Shown in pieces: positions 19,630-33,000 of a stretch of DNA of 64,000 nt. Both the position numbers and the translations under genes were made by a program. The notes beneath the pieces are model-generated. The model was given only the letters and a program-made list of their open reading frames with translations, ran no database searches and was not told the DNA's origin. The DNA is from Batillaria attramentaria. Taxonomy: Eukaryota > Mollusca > Gastropoda > Batillariidae. The stretch lies in the NCBI GenBank assembly GCA_018292915.2, contig JACVVK020000385.1, positions 347,001 through 411,000 on the forward strand, in the 5' to 3' direction. The number at the start of each line of letters is the position of its first letter. Position 1 is the stretch's first letter.

Positions 19630-22600
19630 TGTCTGTCTGTCTGTCTGTCTGTGTGTCCGCAGTAAACCTTAACATTGGCATTTTCTCAAAAACAATGTGC
19701 AGCAAAGGCACCAAATTTGGCAAGCTGATAGACAGCCATAAGACCTTTCAAAGCATATCTTAGTGATTGACCTTGACACAAGGTCAAGGTCACTAAAGCT
19801 GTCTGTTTGGAAATTTTACATTGGCATTTTCTCAGAATCTAGAAAAGCCAGAGACATCAAACTTTGCATGATGATAGACATTGACAACACCTTTACTGAC
19901 ATACCTGTATTCAGTGACTTTGAATCAAGGTCAAGGCCATGCAAGCTGTTTTGCAGAAAACCTCCCAAAACCTTAACATTGGCATTTTCTCAGAAACAAT
20001 GAACAGCAGAGGCACCAAACGTGGTACGCTGATAGACAGCCATAAGACCTTTCAAAACATACCATAATGATTGATCTTGACCCAAGGTCAAGGTCACTAA
20101 AGCTGTCTGTTTGGAAATTTTACATTGGCATTTTCTCAGAATCTAGAAAAGCCAGAGACATCAAACTTTGCAAGATGTTGGATATTGACAACACCTTTAC
20201 TGACAAACCTGTATTCAGTGACTTTGAATCAAGGTCAAGGCCATGCAAGCTGTTTTGCGGAAAACCTTCCAAAACCTTAACATTGGCATTTTCTCAGAAA
20301 CAATGAACAGCAGAGGCACCAAACTTGGCACGCTGAGAGACAGCAATAAGACCTTTCAAAATATACCATAATGATTGACCTTGACCCAAGGTCAAGGTCA
20401 CTAAAGCTGTCTGTAAATTTTACATTGGCATTTTCTCAGAATCTAGAAAAGCCGGAGACATCAAACTTTGCATGATGATAGACATTGACAACACATTTAC
20501 TGACATACCTGTATTCGGTGACTTTGAGTCAAGGTCAAGGCCATACAAGCTGTTTTGCGGAAAACCTTCCAAAACCTTAACATTGGCATTTCCTCAGAAA
20601 CAATAAGCAGCAGAAGCACTAAATCTGGCTTGCTGATAAACAGCACCAAGGCCTTTCAAGACATACCATTTTGAATGACCTTGGCTGAAGCTCAAGGTCA
20701 TCAATGCTGTCTCATTGGAAATTTAAAATTGCCATTTTCTCAGAATGTAGGGGTACCAGAGGCATCAAACTTTGCTTGATGATAGACATTGACAAAACCT
20801 GTACTGGCATACTTATATTCAATTTCCTTGAGTCAAGGTCAAGGCCATTCAAGATATTTTGCGGAGACTTTAACGTTAGCATTTTCTTGGAAACAACAAA
20901 CAGTAGAGGCACCAAATAAGGCACAATGATAGGCAGCAAAGAGACCTATGCAGACATACCATTTGAGTGACCTTGACTCAAGGTCAAGGTCATTACAGCT
21001 GTCGTGAAATTTTACATTACCATTTGTACAGAAACTACAAAAATAAGAGCTATGAAACTTGGCATAATGATGGTCACTGATAAGCTCTTCACTTACAGAT
21101 CTCATTTGAATGACCTTGACCCAAGGTCAAGGTCATAGAAGCTGTCCTGGGAAAAACTGTTATATCGCCATTTGCCGTTTTCTTAGGAACTATGAACACA
21201 AGACACCTTACTTCAGGATAGCTAGTGATAAGAACTTTACAAACATGCTCTTTTGAATGACCTTGACCTATCTCACAAGTGAGCCAAGGAGGCTTTGCTC
21301 CTCTAGTTTTTTATGGACAAGGAGTATTTTGGCATGAGAAATCTTTGTCCACACAATTCAGTCCTATGCCTTATTCAGAACTGCCTAGTTTTGTGACCAT
21401 TCATATCTGTAGGAACTTTAACAGGACAAATGTTCTGGCTGACTGTAAAGGTATAGGACATTTGTCCTAGATATTGCCCACTGTGGTACAGAAATTATAT
21501 GATATACGTCTGCCTTGGTAAGGACAGTACATGTACATGTAATTGGACATTTTGAAAATGAATCGCTGTATGACTGATATCTGACACAGATATGAAATGC
21601 TGATCCCATCAGACCCATGGGTTGGAAATTATGAAGAGAGCTGGCAGTTGATCATTTGTCATTTTTTTTTTTTTTGGTTGGTAAATCAGTCAGCTGATAG
21701 ATTAGTAATACAGTGGAGAGTACAGTCAGAACCCTTTACAAACAGTAAGTTGGAGAAAGTTCAGTCAGTTTTGTTGCTTTGATGTGTCTGTCCATTTAGG
21801 AATGTGCTGGAACAAGCTGTAGTTCTGTTATTCTCTGCTTGGGTGTGTGTCTGTCTGTTCAGGAATGTGCTATGCGGAGTTTGCAGCACGAGTGCCGCGG
21901 GCAGGTTCAGCGTATGTGTACAGCTACGTGACAGTCGGTGAACTCATGGCCTTTGTGATCGGTTGGAACCTCCTCCTGGAATACATCATTGGTGGGTGTG
22001 CTTAGTTGCTTGCAGTGCTAACAAGAAAATGACAAGGTTTTTTGTGCACATATATGCCTTTTATGTGTGTGTGTGTGTTTGCGTGTGTGTGCGTGCATGC
22101 GTGTGTGTTTATATGCAGGGATATGTGTGTTTGTGTATGTGCACCAATATCTGTTAGCATGTTTGATAATGTGGATGAACACCTGCATGGTACTCTGTGT
22201 GTGTGTGTGCGTGCGTGCGCGCACGCGCAAGTGTATATATGTGTGTGTATGTGTATGTGTGTGTGCACCAGTATGTGTTATCATGTGTGTGACTGTATGG
22301 ATGAACGTCTGCATGGCCATGAACATACTACATATACTTCATGCAGGAGCACCATACTTAAGTTTGGATCAGAACTCGTATTGTTGCTAAACTATTAGTG
22401 ATTGCTACACGCCGTAGTGGTAAATATATGTTTTAGGCACAGCCAGCGTGGCCCGAGCATGGAGTACATACTTTGACTCCTTGATAGACAACAGGATACA
22501 GAACACATTCAAAGAGAACATGCCCATGCATATCACTGGCCTCTCAGGGTATCCAGACTTCTTTGCATTTGGCATCACATTGTTATTAACAGGTGAGTTA

Positions 22601-22879
22601 TAAATGAGTGATCAGTAAGGCATGTACAGCAAGGCAAACTCTCGTATCTTTAGTGACGTGTACCTGCCTTACTGCCTGCCTGTCCGTCTTGTCTGTCTGT
22701 CTGTCTGTCTTTCTATCTACCTGTTTGCCTGTTTCTCCATCTGTGGGTATTTCAGGGTGGGGGACTTTCATTTTGAGTTACTCAGTGGTTCCTCTATGTG
22801 TGTGTGTGTCTGTGTTTGTGTCTGTGTCTGTGTGCTATGTGTCTGTGTTACGTTTGTGTCTGCGTCTGTGTGCTATGTG

Positions 22880-22918
<39 letters not shown>

Positions 22919-23442
22919 TAATTTTGATTAGGAAACCAGACAACTATTGAACAAATGACAAAATGTGTATTATTTTTATCTGCTGCAGATTTCATCTGTG
23001 GTAACAGCACTTGATCAGTGTCGTAACTTATTTTCACAGTTCTGTTGGCGTTTGGTGTGAAAGAGTCGACAAGATTCAACAACATTTTCACCTGCGTCAA
23101 CCTGTTTGTCATCGTCTACGTTATCATCTGTGGACTGTTCAAGGCGGACCTAAGCAACTGGGAACTTTCAGGGAAAGATGTGAGTATTGGCACTGGCTTT
23201 CTTTTTTGGGTTGTGCCTTCATGGTTACATTACTACTGTGAGTGATATTCAGGCTTCACCATTTGTACAGCACCACACACTATTTTTATTTTCCTGCGTG
23301 CATTGTGTGTACAGGTATTTCTTTTCCATTCCACTCTTGGATGGAATGGGATCAGTATCACTTGATATTATTTATATGTATGTGTGCACATGATGGAGGG
23401 ACATGCAGGCATCTGGAACAAGTGTGTGTGTGTGTGTGTGTG

Positions 23443-23500
<58 letters not shown>

Positions 23501-23586
23501 CACGTGCGCAGGCGTGTGTGCATGTTCATACATAAGTGTGTGTGTGTGTGTGTGTGTGCACATGCACAGGCGTGTGTGCATATTCA

Positions 23587-23623
<37 letters not shown>

Positions 23624-24018
23624 ACGCGCGCAGGTGCGCCCATTTGTGTGCATGTTTGAAAAAACAGCTTGATAATGACATCAGAGTTGAAAGGATGTAT
23701 ACACATGTACTGGGATTGAAACCTCAGGACATATTTTTATTTCCATACAACAACTTGAGCAGCATACGAAATGCATATATGCGTGTGGCACACACCAGTA
23801 TCGATCAGCACATGAAGCTTTGCAGCTGATTTTGTGATAAATGCCAAATGACAACTCATGAATAATACAAGCACATGCAGTTGTCAAAATGACAGGGAGT
23901 CGCTCACACTATAGGCTTTCGAGGCAAAGTAAACACAAGGCACGTACAGCAGGTTTCTTAATTATTAACAAATCTATGCAGTGGTGGAACCAGAAGAATA
24001 TTCAACAGGAGAAAATTA

Positions 24019-24099
<81 letters not shown>

Positions 24100-27000
24100 C
24101 TCCCATCAGATGCAGGCAGTGGGGGGTTTCTGCCATTCGGGTTTTCTGGCATGATGTCTGGCGCAGCCACCTGTTTCTATGCGTATGTTGGCTTTGACTG
24201 CATTGCCACAACAGGTTGGGCCTTTTTTTTTCCTTTTTTTTTTTTTTTTTGCTTTTCACACTTTATTTTGTAGTTGCTGATGTGGCAGAATTACTGTAAG
24301 ATTACATTAGCACAGCTGTGTTGAAATTAGACCATCAACGTTTTTGTAGTTTGCTGTTAACAGATTGATGAAACTGAAGGGTTGGTTTTTTTTTATATTT
24401 CTTCCTTATTTTGTTTGTTTGTAGTTTTGTAACATAAATTATAATTTTGAACAAGACAGAAGACATAGATGACAGTACCCAATTTGAATAGTAATATGTC
24501 ATATCACACAGTTTGAAGCAGTTGATACTGTACATTGCATGCAGCACATCAGTGCAGTGTCATTCCCTCTGTGGCAATGTCTGCGTATGTGTGCGTGCGA
24601 TTGAGGACGAGAGAGATTCAGTATTGAGATGCATATGGTGTAGTTATTTTATGTTATTTCATGCTATTACGTGTAATTCTAAAGTATTGTCATGTTTTGT
24701 TGGTTCATATGTTTTTATGTCATGTCTTTTGGGCACAAGCAATTTCCCTTTTAGGGATTAATAAAGTAGTTTCAGTTTTGGTTTACCAGTTTTGAAGAAG
24801 TCTGATGAGTCTGACAGTTTACAACAGATTTTCTCCCACAGGGGAAGAAACCAAGAACCCACAGAAATCCATCCCGATTGGCATAGTTGTGGCTCTTCTG
24901 GTGATCAGCTTTGCATACTGTGGGATCTCCGCCATCGTCACTCTCATGTGCCCGTACTACCTGGTGGATATTAACGCTCCGCTGCCTTTCATTTTCCAAC
25001 GAGAGGGATGGGGCGTGGCCAGATACATTATCGCTGTGGGAGCACTGTGTGGACTGTCTACAAGGTAAAAGCTTAGGAAAATCTGGAGTATCTAGTAGCT
25101 TCTGTCTGCCATGCAATAATAATAATGAGCATTGTTTAGGCGCTTTACCCAATTTCATGAATTGGCTCAAAGCGCCGCAAACTGAACCCAATACGCATGC
25201 TCACATGAATCACACGCATTCTCTCACACACTGGACATAAACACATTACAATCACTTGGTGTGAAGGGACAGCTCAGCTATTTAAGTTTCGGAATTTAGA
25301 ATTGCATTTATTTTTCAAATTTGGTGGGCTGAACATTTCCAAAGCAGATGGGGAGGAAGCCGGAGTACCCTGAGAAAACTCCCAACGATCGGCCCGAATG
25401 AACGGTGCCAGATACAAGAAGGAAAAATTCTTTGCCCTGAGTAGGACTCGAACCCCTGACCTCTTGCATTGGTGACAAGTCTCTTGACCGCTAGACCACC
25501 AACCGCCCCAAGAACAATACAGTTTATAATATACAGAGCACAGTTATTTTCCTTTTGGCTTATCAGTAACAACACCACTTAGAGAAGACCCTGTAATAAA
25601 TCTGAGTGGTAATTTAAAACTAAATGATTGCCCGTTACTAGAGCATAGTATAGTTTGTACCCTTGGGCTGCATTGGGTTTACTACATGTATACCAATGCA
25701 GCCACTCTTAGTTCTGTTTAGGGCTGTTAGATTCAGGGTTAGGTTTAGGGTTGGGGGTTACCTTGTGCTAATGGTGTAATTGCTACTTTGTTTAGACCGT
25801 CGTAGCGCATTTACACGAGGTGCAAATGGCAGAAGGGAGCGAACTATTCCAACGCAGCATTACCAGAGGCTTCAAGAGACTCAGTATAGGGCTTCCTTGC
25901 ACGGATCTGTTAATTATTTGTGTAAAATTTACATGGACATGCAGTCAGTTTTGTCATTGTAAAAAGAAAAGGCATTTGTTTTATTTCTGATTCTTTTGTC
26001 TTTTTGTGTTTCAGCTTGCTTGGTGCTATGTTTCCCCTTCCCCGAGTGTTGTACGCCATGGGATCTGATGGTCTGATCTTCCGGTTCATGGCCATCATCA
26101 GCCCCCGCTTCAAGACCCCTCTCATAGGCACTGCTGTGTCAGGAGTGTTTGCAGGTAAATTAAGGACAGACTGCTTGACATACAATTGCTTGCATCAGTT
26201 TAGACTAATCACACCTGCTCTCATTAAAAAAATGCTTTCTTCATTTGTAGGACTGTAATATTGTGTGGATTACAACATTGTGGAATTGCTAACAAGGTAC
26301 AGGTTGGTGTTGATCACTGTAATGTTGTTTTTTTGGTTATATGCCCATCGAATGAGTATTCAGGAAATGTGACTATGTTCTTTTTGTTTTCACTTGTCAT
26401 GTCTTAGGTTTGATGGCCATGTTGTTCAACCTTGATGAACTGGTCGACATGATGTCCATTGGAACTCTGCTGGCATACACGTTGGTTGCCGTCTGTGTTC
26501 TCATTCTCAGGTAGGGTACTGTGCAAACGTTAAGCACAGCATATATTCATAGCTGTGTCTAATGATTCTGTGTTGACTGACATTTCCTTAGCTACAAAAT
26601 ACTGAAATAGCAAATGGCGTCCTAGGGATTCTCGTGCATTGCACAAACAGGTAGTGAGGTGGGCAACGGAGGTTTGTACACACATTATTGGTGTACTTTA
26701 AAGACCTGTGGGTGCATGGTCAGCATGGGTCTGTCTGCAGGCTCTTGCATTTCATGCAGAGGTGTGTGAGTTTGACCCCCCTACCCAAGGCAGGAGTGAA
26801 AAACTGAGCTTACTAAGTACATGTACTCTAAAACATTGCCCGTTGCCTGTGACTGTGTGACGTGGATCTGTTTGTGTAACTTGTCCATCAGTCAGATGTG
26901 GCCAACCTGGCAGTCTGACTAGATTGAGTAGTGTTCAGCTGTGCTGGACTGTTTAGTTATGTAGCTGTCCCTTTCCACCATACCCTGCCCATTAGGGCCG

Positions 27001-30000
27001 TCTCAATCGCTTTTGTTGTGTGGGATATTTAACCCAATCTACCATCAACTGAGACTGAGACTGATAGGTGCATTGATAATTGTATACTGTGAATGAAGTA
27101 GGAGGGGAGGAAGGCAGAGGGTGGAAAAGAAAACTTGCTCATTGTTTAAAAAAAAAATCACCCTGGCTTTGCCATTGAATATGTTGAACTTACGTTTTGT
27201 TTTGTCTATGTTTTGTTTGAAAGGTATGAGACAGACGAAAATTTGCCCAAGATGAACAGCGAAGTGAAAATGTCTCGCTCTGATCTGCTGGCCTTGGAGA
27301 AAGAGCCCATGAGACTCTCTGCTCTGTGTCGACCTGAATCGTCAGATCCAACAATGCTTACTTCTCACATTGCAAAATACTGTGTAGGAATCATGTGTAA
27401 GTCTGCTTCATTGAAAATAATATTTGATAAATACGGCTGTTGCTAGCTGTTATTTAACTAGTTTGTATGAAACGTTCAGGAGTATATATATTATGTGTTT
27501 CTCAAGACCTATATGTACAGTATACTACTGACATACATTTGTGAAGCAAATCATGCTGGGTGTCAAAACTTACAGAAACCTAAATTATGACCGTAGCTAA
27601 TTTCTCACTGCAGCAGGGCTTAGCCAGGGTTCAGTATCTTCCACCTTTTGGCAGATTTCCACCTTTGGCTGAAAAATGTCCTCACCTCAGAAAGTGAGTT
27701 TCCTTTCTGAAGCACTTAAAGTGGAATTTAGGATAAATTGTATTTAAATTTGTGACGATTGCGCGAGTTGAACCAGGGTTCAACCTCGCCGATGTTGGCA
27801 GCTTGCACGTGCAGCTTTTCTTGTATTCATCTGTGCGGCCAGTGTGTGAGTGTACTCACAGTGCGTCTCAGTCGGCAGCTCACCTGTTATTCAGTCAGGC
27901 CAGCAGTAACGCAGCGTGCGCCGTGTAAAATTTATTCCCGTTTTTTCATCCTTGCAGGGCTTAATCAGGGTTCAAAATCATCCACCTTTTGGTAGATTTC
28001 CACCTTTGGCTGAAAAATGTCCTCACCTCAGAAAGTGTGTTTCCTTTTCCGATTACACTTAAAATCATCCCGAAACACACCAAATTGCACAGATTTCACA
28101 TTAATTCTAAAAAAAATTGCCTCCTAAGGAAGTGTTTCTCTTCTGAAGCATTTAAATTTGTACCAAAAAGCGCCAAACTACACAGATTTTAGTCTTTAAA
28201 AAAAAAAAAAAAATCCGGTGAGCATGCCCTGGACACCCCTAGAATCACGCATTTGCTTTGCAGACGTGCAGTCCTGGCTTTGCCACCTCATTACTATTAT
28301 TAGATGCTGCACAGTTTTCCTTCATTTGGATAATGGACCATGTTAAGCCCTGCTTAATATCCATGGGGATCATGACAAGACAAATGCTGACCAAGGGGCG
28401 GTAGGTGGTCTAGTGGTTAAGAGACTTGTCACCAATGCGAGAGGTTAGGGGTTCGAGCCCCACTCGGGCCTAAGAATCTTTCCTTCTCGTATATGGCACC
28501 GTTCATTCGGGCCGATCGTCGGGGGTTCTCTCCGGGTACTCCGGCTTTCTCCCCCTCTGCTTTGGAAATGTTCAGCCCACAAAATTTGAAAAATGAATGC
28601 AATTCTAAATTGCCAAAATTGAAATAGCTGAGCTGACCCTTCGCACCACATGACTGTAATGTGTTTATGTCCAGTGTGTGAGAGAATGCGTGTGATTCAC
28701 GTGAGCGTGCGTGTTGGGTTCAGTTCGTGGCGCATTGAGTCGATTCATGAAGTTGGGTAAAGCGCCTATACAATACTCATTATTATTATTATTATTAAAT
28801 AACTATAGGACATTTGTCCTGAATACTGTCCACTGTGGCATACAGAATGGTAGCACTCATGTCCACCTTGGTAAAATAGTAATCAGACATTTGAATAAAA
28901 TGGTTCAATTTAAGATGATGTCCGATGCAGATATGAAGGCCTTCTGTAATGCATGTGCAGCACATGCATCATATTCATAATGACAGTTATATCAAGAAAA
29001 ATTGAAGCTACTGAAGTATCTATAATGACAGTTATATCAAGAAAAATTGAAGCTACTGAAGTATCTACTGATTCGTTTTTTTACTTTTTCTTTGACAGGT
29101 ATCTTTATCACAGCCTTTGCCGCATTTGTGGTATTTCTAGACCATGAATTGGAGCAGAAAACATGGTGGGCTATAACCGGAGCCTCCGTGTTAGGGTTGA
29201 TATCAGTGTTGTGCGTAGTTGTCATTTTCTGCCAGCCGCAGAACAGGTCAGAGATGAATTTTAAGGTAAGTGTTGTTCTTTTGTTGTTGCCATTTTCTCA
29301 ACTTTGCAGTCAGTGAAAGGTCCTATTGCCGTATTACTAGGTATTATATAGAAAGACTTCTGTTTTTGCGCTTGTAACTGGATCGTTACTAGGTATTATG
29401 TAGAATGTCTTCTGTTTTTGAACAGTTTCACTTGTAACTGCACCTATCCACTCAAAATAGTCTAGCGTAGAGATGAATTAGTAGAGCTCTGAGTGCAACA
29501 AACTGACATTCGATGGGCATGCAAATGAGGAAAACTCACGTACAAGGTTGATGGTGGTAACCACACTGTCAGCGGCTACTGCATTTTCAGCATCAGTCAG
29601 GTGATCACAAGCCTGTCTGTGCATGTGTTTGTGTATGTGTCTTTGTGGTGTGATCCAAGACACCACCCAAACAGCTCAGAACGATCTGTGAGCCGAAAAA
29701 TCTTAAAATTGGGGCCTTTAGCCAAGTGCCAACAACTGTTAACACATTTTGTTGTTGTTTTGTTTTGTTGTTGTTGTTGTTGCTGCTGCCCCAACTCTTT
29801 TGCCAGTTCCGGTGGTATTCCTCCCAGGTAATGGGTGCAATCCACGGAGGGCTCGGAAGCTGGGGCAATTTTTGTTATGCATGATGGTGGAGATGAGGAT
29901 GATGGTAAGATGATGCCAATGGAGGTCCGTGTGGTTTAGGACTGCAGGACGGCCGCATTCCGCGCTTCCTGTCATAAATATTCCAGCATTACCCAGGCCC

Positions 30001-33000
30001 GGGAACTACGGCATCTGCGGTGCCAGCCGTGTAATTATCCGCATCATAAGACGTGTCATACCAAGGGAAGCACCCCCAAAGTCGCACCCGTGAAGTGGGT
30101 GAATCTTGTCCATGTGGCAACAGCCTCCCCATTGGGCCCATAGCACACCCGCTCTGGAAAGGAGCCGACCTAGGTCGGAAAAATCCTGTTTGCCTCGGCT
30201 GGAACTCGAACCCGGGTCTCCCGGTGCATGGTCTGAAGTGCTAACCACTACACTACGGGGGCCGGTGTTAACACATTTTGTACCTACACACAAGGATTTT
30301 ACGTTCTTCCGATTCTCTCCCCACTTCATGCATGTTTTTTGTTTGGGTCGCTGTGTGAGAATATGGCGTACGTACGTGTACCGATAATTGGTGATTTCCA
30401 ACTTTCAGGTGCCATTTGTACCCATCATACCTGCTGTGTCTTGTCTCATCAACATCTACCTCATGCTCAAACTCAGTTACATGACATGGGTGAGGTTTGG
30501 TGTATGGATGGTTCTTGGTAAGCAGATTCAAAAGTTCATTGTAACTTCATGTGTGTGTGTGTGATACAGTTTTTACCCCAGCACAAGTTCAGTTTACACA
30601 CTTAGAAACTTTCATTTATAAAGGTTGAAACTATAATGAAATTGACAGATGATCAGTACTTTCAGAAAAAAGAGTCGATCGTAATTTTTAACAAAAATAA
30701 TCAGCTCTCTTTTCAGAAACAGTTGTGTGTATACAAATTAAGCACTGTAAGTTTAACTTACTGTGTATAACACAGACAAATGTATTGCTATCTTACTCAT
30801 ATGTTGGTCTAGGAATAGACAGATTTGTCTACTATGGACAATATTTTCCCAGGCTTATTGAGACTGCTTTTAAAGGTTCAAAAGTAAACTTGTTGCAGTG
30901 TGTACTACACATTCCTCATATTTTCCTGTGTGTATTTTATCCATTTTTTCCCAAATACAAGTCACCTACATCTATAAAACACACTTCCATATCCTGTGAA
31001 ATCTGTTATTGTACATGTATAATGAAATTTATGGCACCAAGAGGAAGGTTTCCTCCATAAACCAAGATCAGGTGAACTTCAGAAATAAACAAATATGTAT
31101 ATTTACCACAGTCCCAATTTATGGATGTGTTATTTCAAAGGTGACCTGTATTCTTATCCATGAAAGTCTGCAATTTTAACCCTCATCTTGCTGAATTAAT
31201 TTGTCATATGCTGAAAAAGCCATAGAGGAAGTCTGGAAATATTCCATTTCCAGCAAGGCCAGGGTTAGGAAAAAGCCTCAAACTGTGTGTTTACAAAAGG
31301 TTGGTGACAGTGCACACTACATGGCTGTGTCAGAGAGTCTCAGCTCTTCAGGGACCCCAATTAAAGCTGAACAGAACAGGAGTTCACATCAGTGTGCTGT
31401 TAGACACCACATGAGACACAGCACTTTAGCAGGTGTTGTGGGCTACAAGAGAAGACTGGAAATTGTGATGAAAACTCACTAAGTGTGACAAAGCTGTTTA
31501 CTTATATACATGAATTGATGTGTATAGTTACAGTTGTTACAAACACACTCTTTGTGACTTTTTCTTGAAATAGCACACCTTTAGTGTTGACATTTACCTT
31601 GCACTACCTTGCTATTTTCATTTCCCATCCCCAGGCTTTTCCATCTACTTTTTCTACGGCACCCAGCACAGCAGTCTCAATAGATATGACGGTCACACTC
31701 TCCTGGGAAGTGAAAGCACAGTGATCTCCTCTTACAGTAATGGTGACGTGATAGGCGATTTTGATGCCTCCAAGGATGACATCACGGAAACGTCACATTA
31801 ACCATCAAGGATTTTGATATTTGTTGCAGCGTAATGTTGTTTAGAATTTTATACAATGTAGATCTGGTTCTGGTGTTCTACATCCATTGTTTTGGTTAGT
31901 GTCTACATTTTTCAATGACTGATCAGTTAATTGATATTATGCAGTAACCACACAGTATTCTACATTCTTCACTCTTCAGTTAGGCACTTTTTCCATCTGA
32001 GTATGTGTTCAACATCCTTAAGTTTCAATCAGGATATCGTTTGTCAGTTTTTGTGAAAAAGGACTGTAACAGTGGAATAAAGACAAACTTTTTTGCTGTT
32101 GTTCAAAGGCTGCTGAGCAGACCTTTAGTTTAAGTAGTTTGATCTCTGTGAAGTAGTTTGGTCTCTGTGGAAAGCAGAACCAATGGAAAACTCAAGCTTA
32201 AATTTGAATTTGACTCAAAGCTTGAACCAGACTGATTGTATCTTCCAGTACTGATATCCATGTACATGTAGTAATATGCAGTTTGTAATTTATCTTAACT
32301 CTCTGAAATGAATCAGAAGAAGTGTTAAGTAGGAAAGTTTAATGAGCGTGGTATGCATGGCAAGTACAGTATTTATTTGTGTGTGTGTGTGCATTTGTGT
32401 GTGAAAGAGAGAGAGATACATATACTTGTGCACAGCATTTGTACATTGGAAAACCTTTCCTGGCGTTTTCAGAAAAGCCTAAATGTGTGTGTTTTTATCT
32501 CCCCCGCCCCCCAACACTCTTTACAAATGTGTGTACAATGTACACCAGCTGTATTTTTAACTTGTTTTACAAATTCATTGGTCACTTTCATGCTGATTGC
32601 TGAGCTGTCATACATGTATGAGACATAAATTGCTGTGCAAGAAAATTGAGAGGGGCTTCGTTTTTCTGTGGGGATGAAAACTTTTCAAAGACAAAACTGC
32701 TCACTCAAAATCTTTTTATTCTTACATTCCAAATGACAAAACTACTCACATAGGTATCATTTTGCAGTAAGTGCCTTAAATTGTACTTTTGACTTTTCCT
32801 GTTTTTGCCATGCCATGAGTATCAGGCAATATTTTTTATGTGCCTTTACCAGACATTCCAAAAGAAAAAAAATATTCACAGTGCCTTATCTTATTTTTGA
32901 AGGTTTTTTTGTTCCTTCACTGCATACCACAGGGTTTGCCATCTACTTCGGTTACGGCATTCGTAACAGCACAGAAGGTTACCGCCGGAGAAACAGGGAC

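Noticed and set aside
19588..19652. Promoter-like (TG)n(TCTG)n tract as a regulatory element
   Set aside because: It lies inside the TIR-bounded repeat element, so it is part of a mobile element and no independent regulatory role can be seen.
31201..31482. 93-codon open frame between transporter exon 12 and exon 13a
   Set aside because: No homology I recognise, it lies inside an intron, and codon use is unremarkable.
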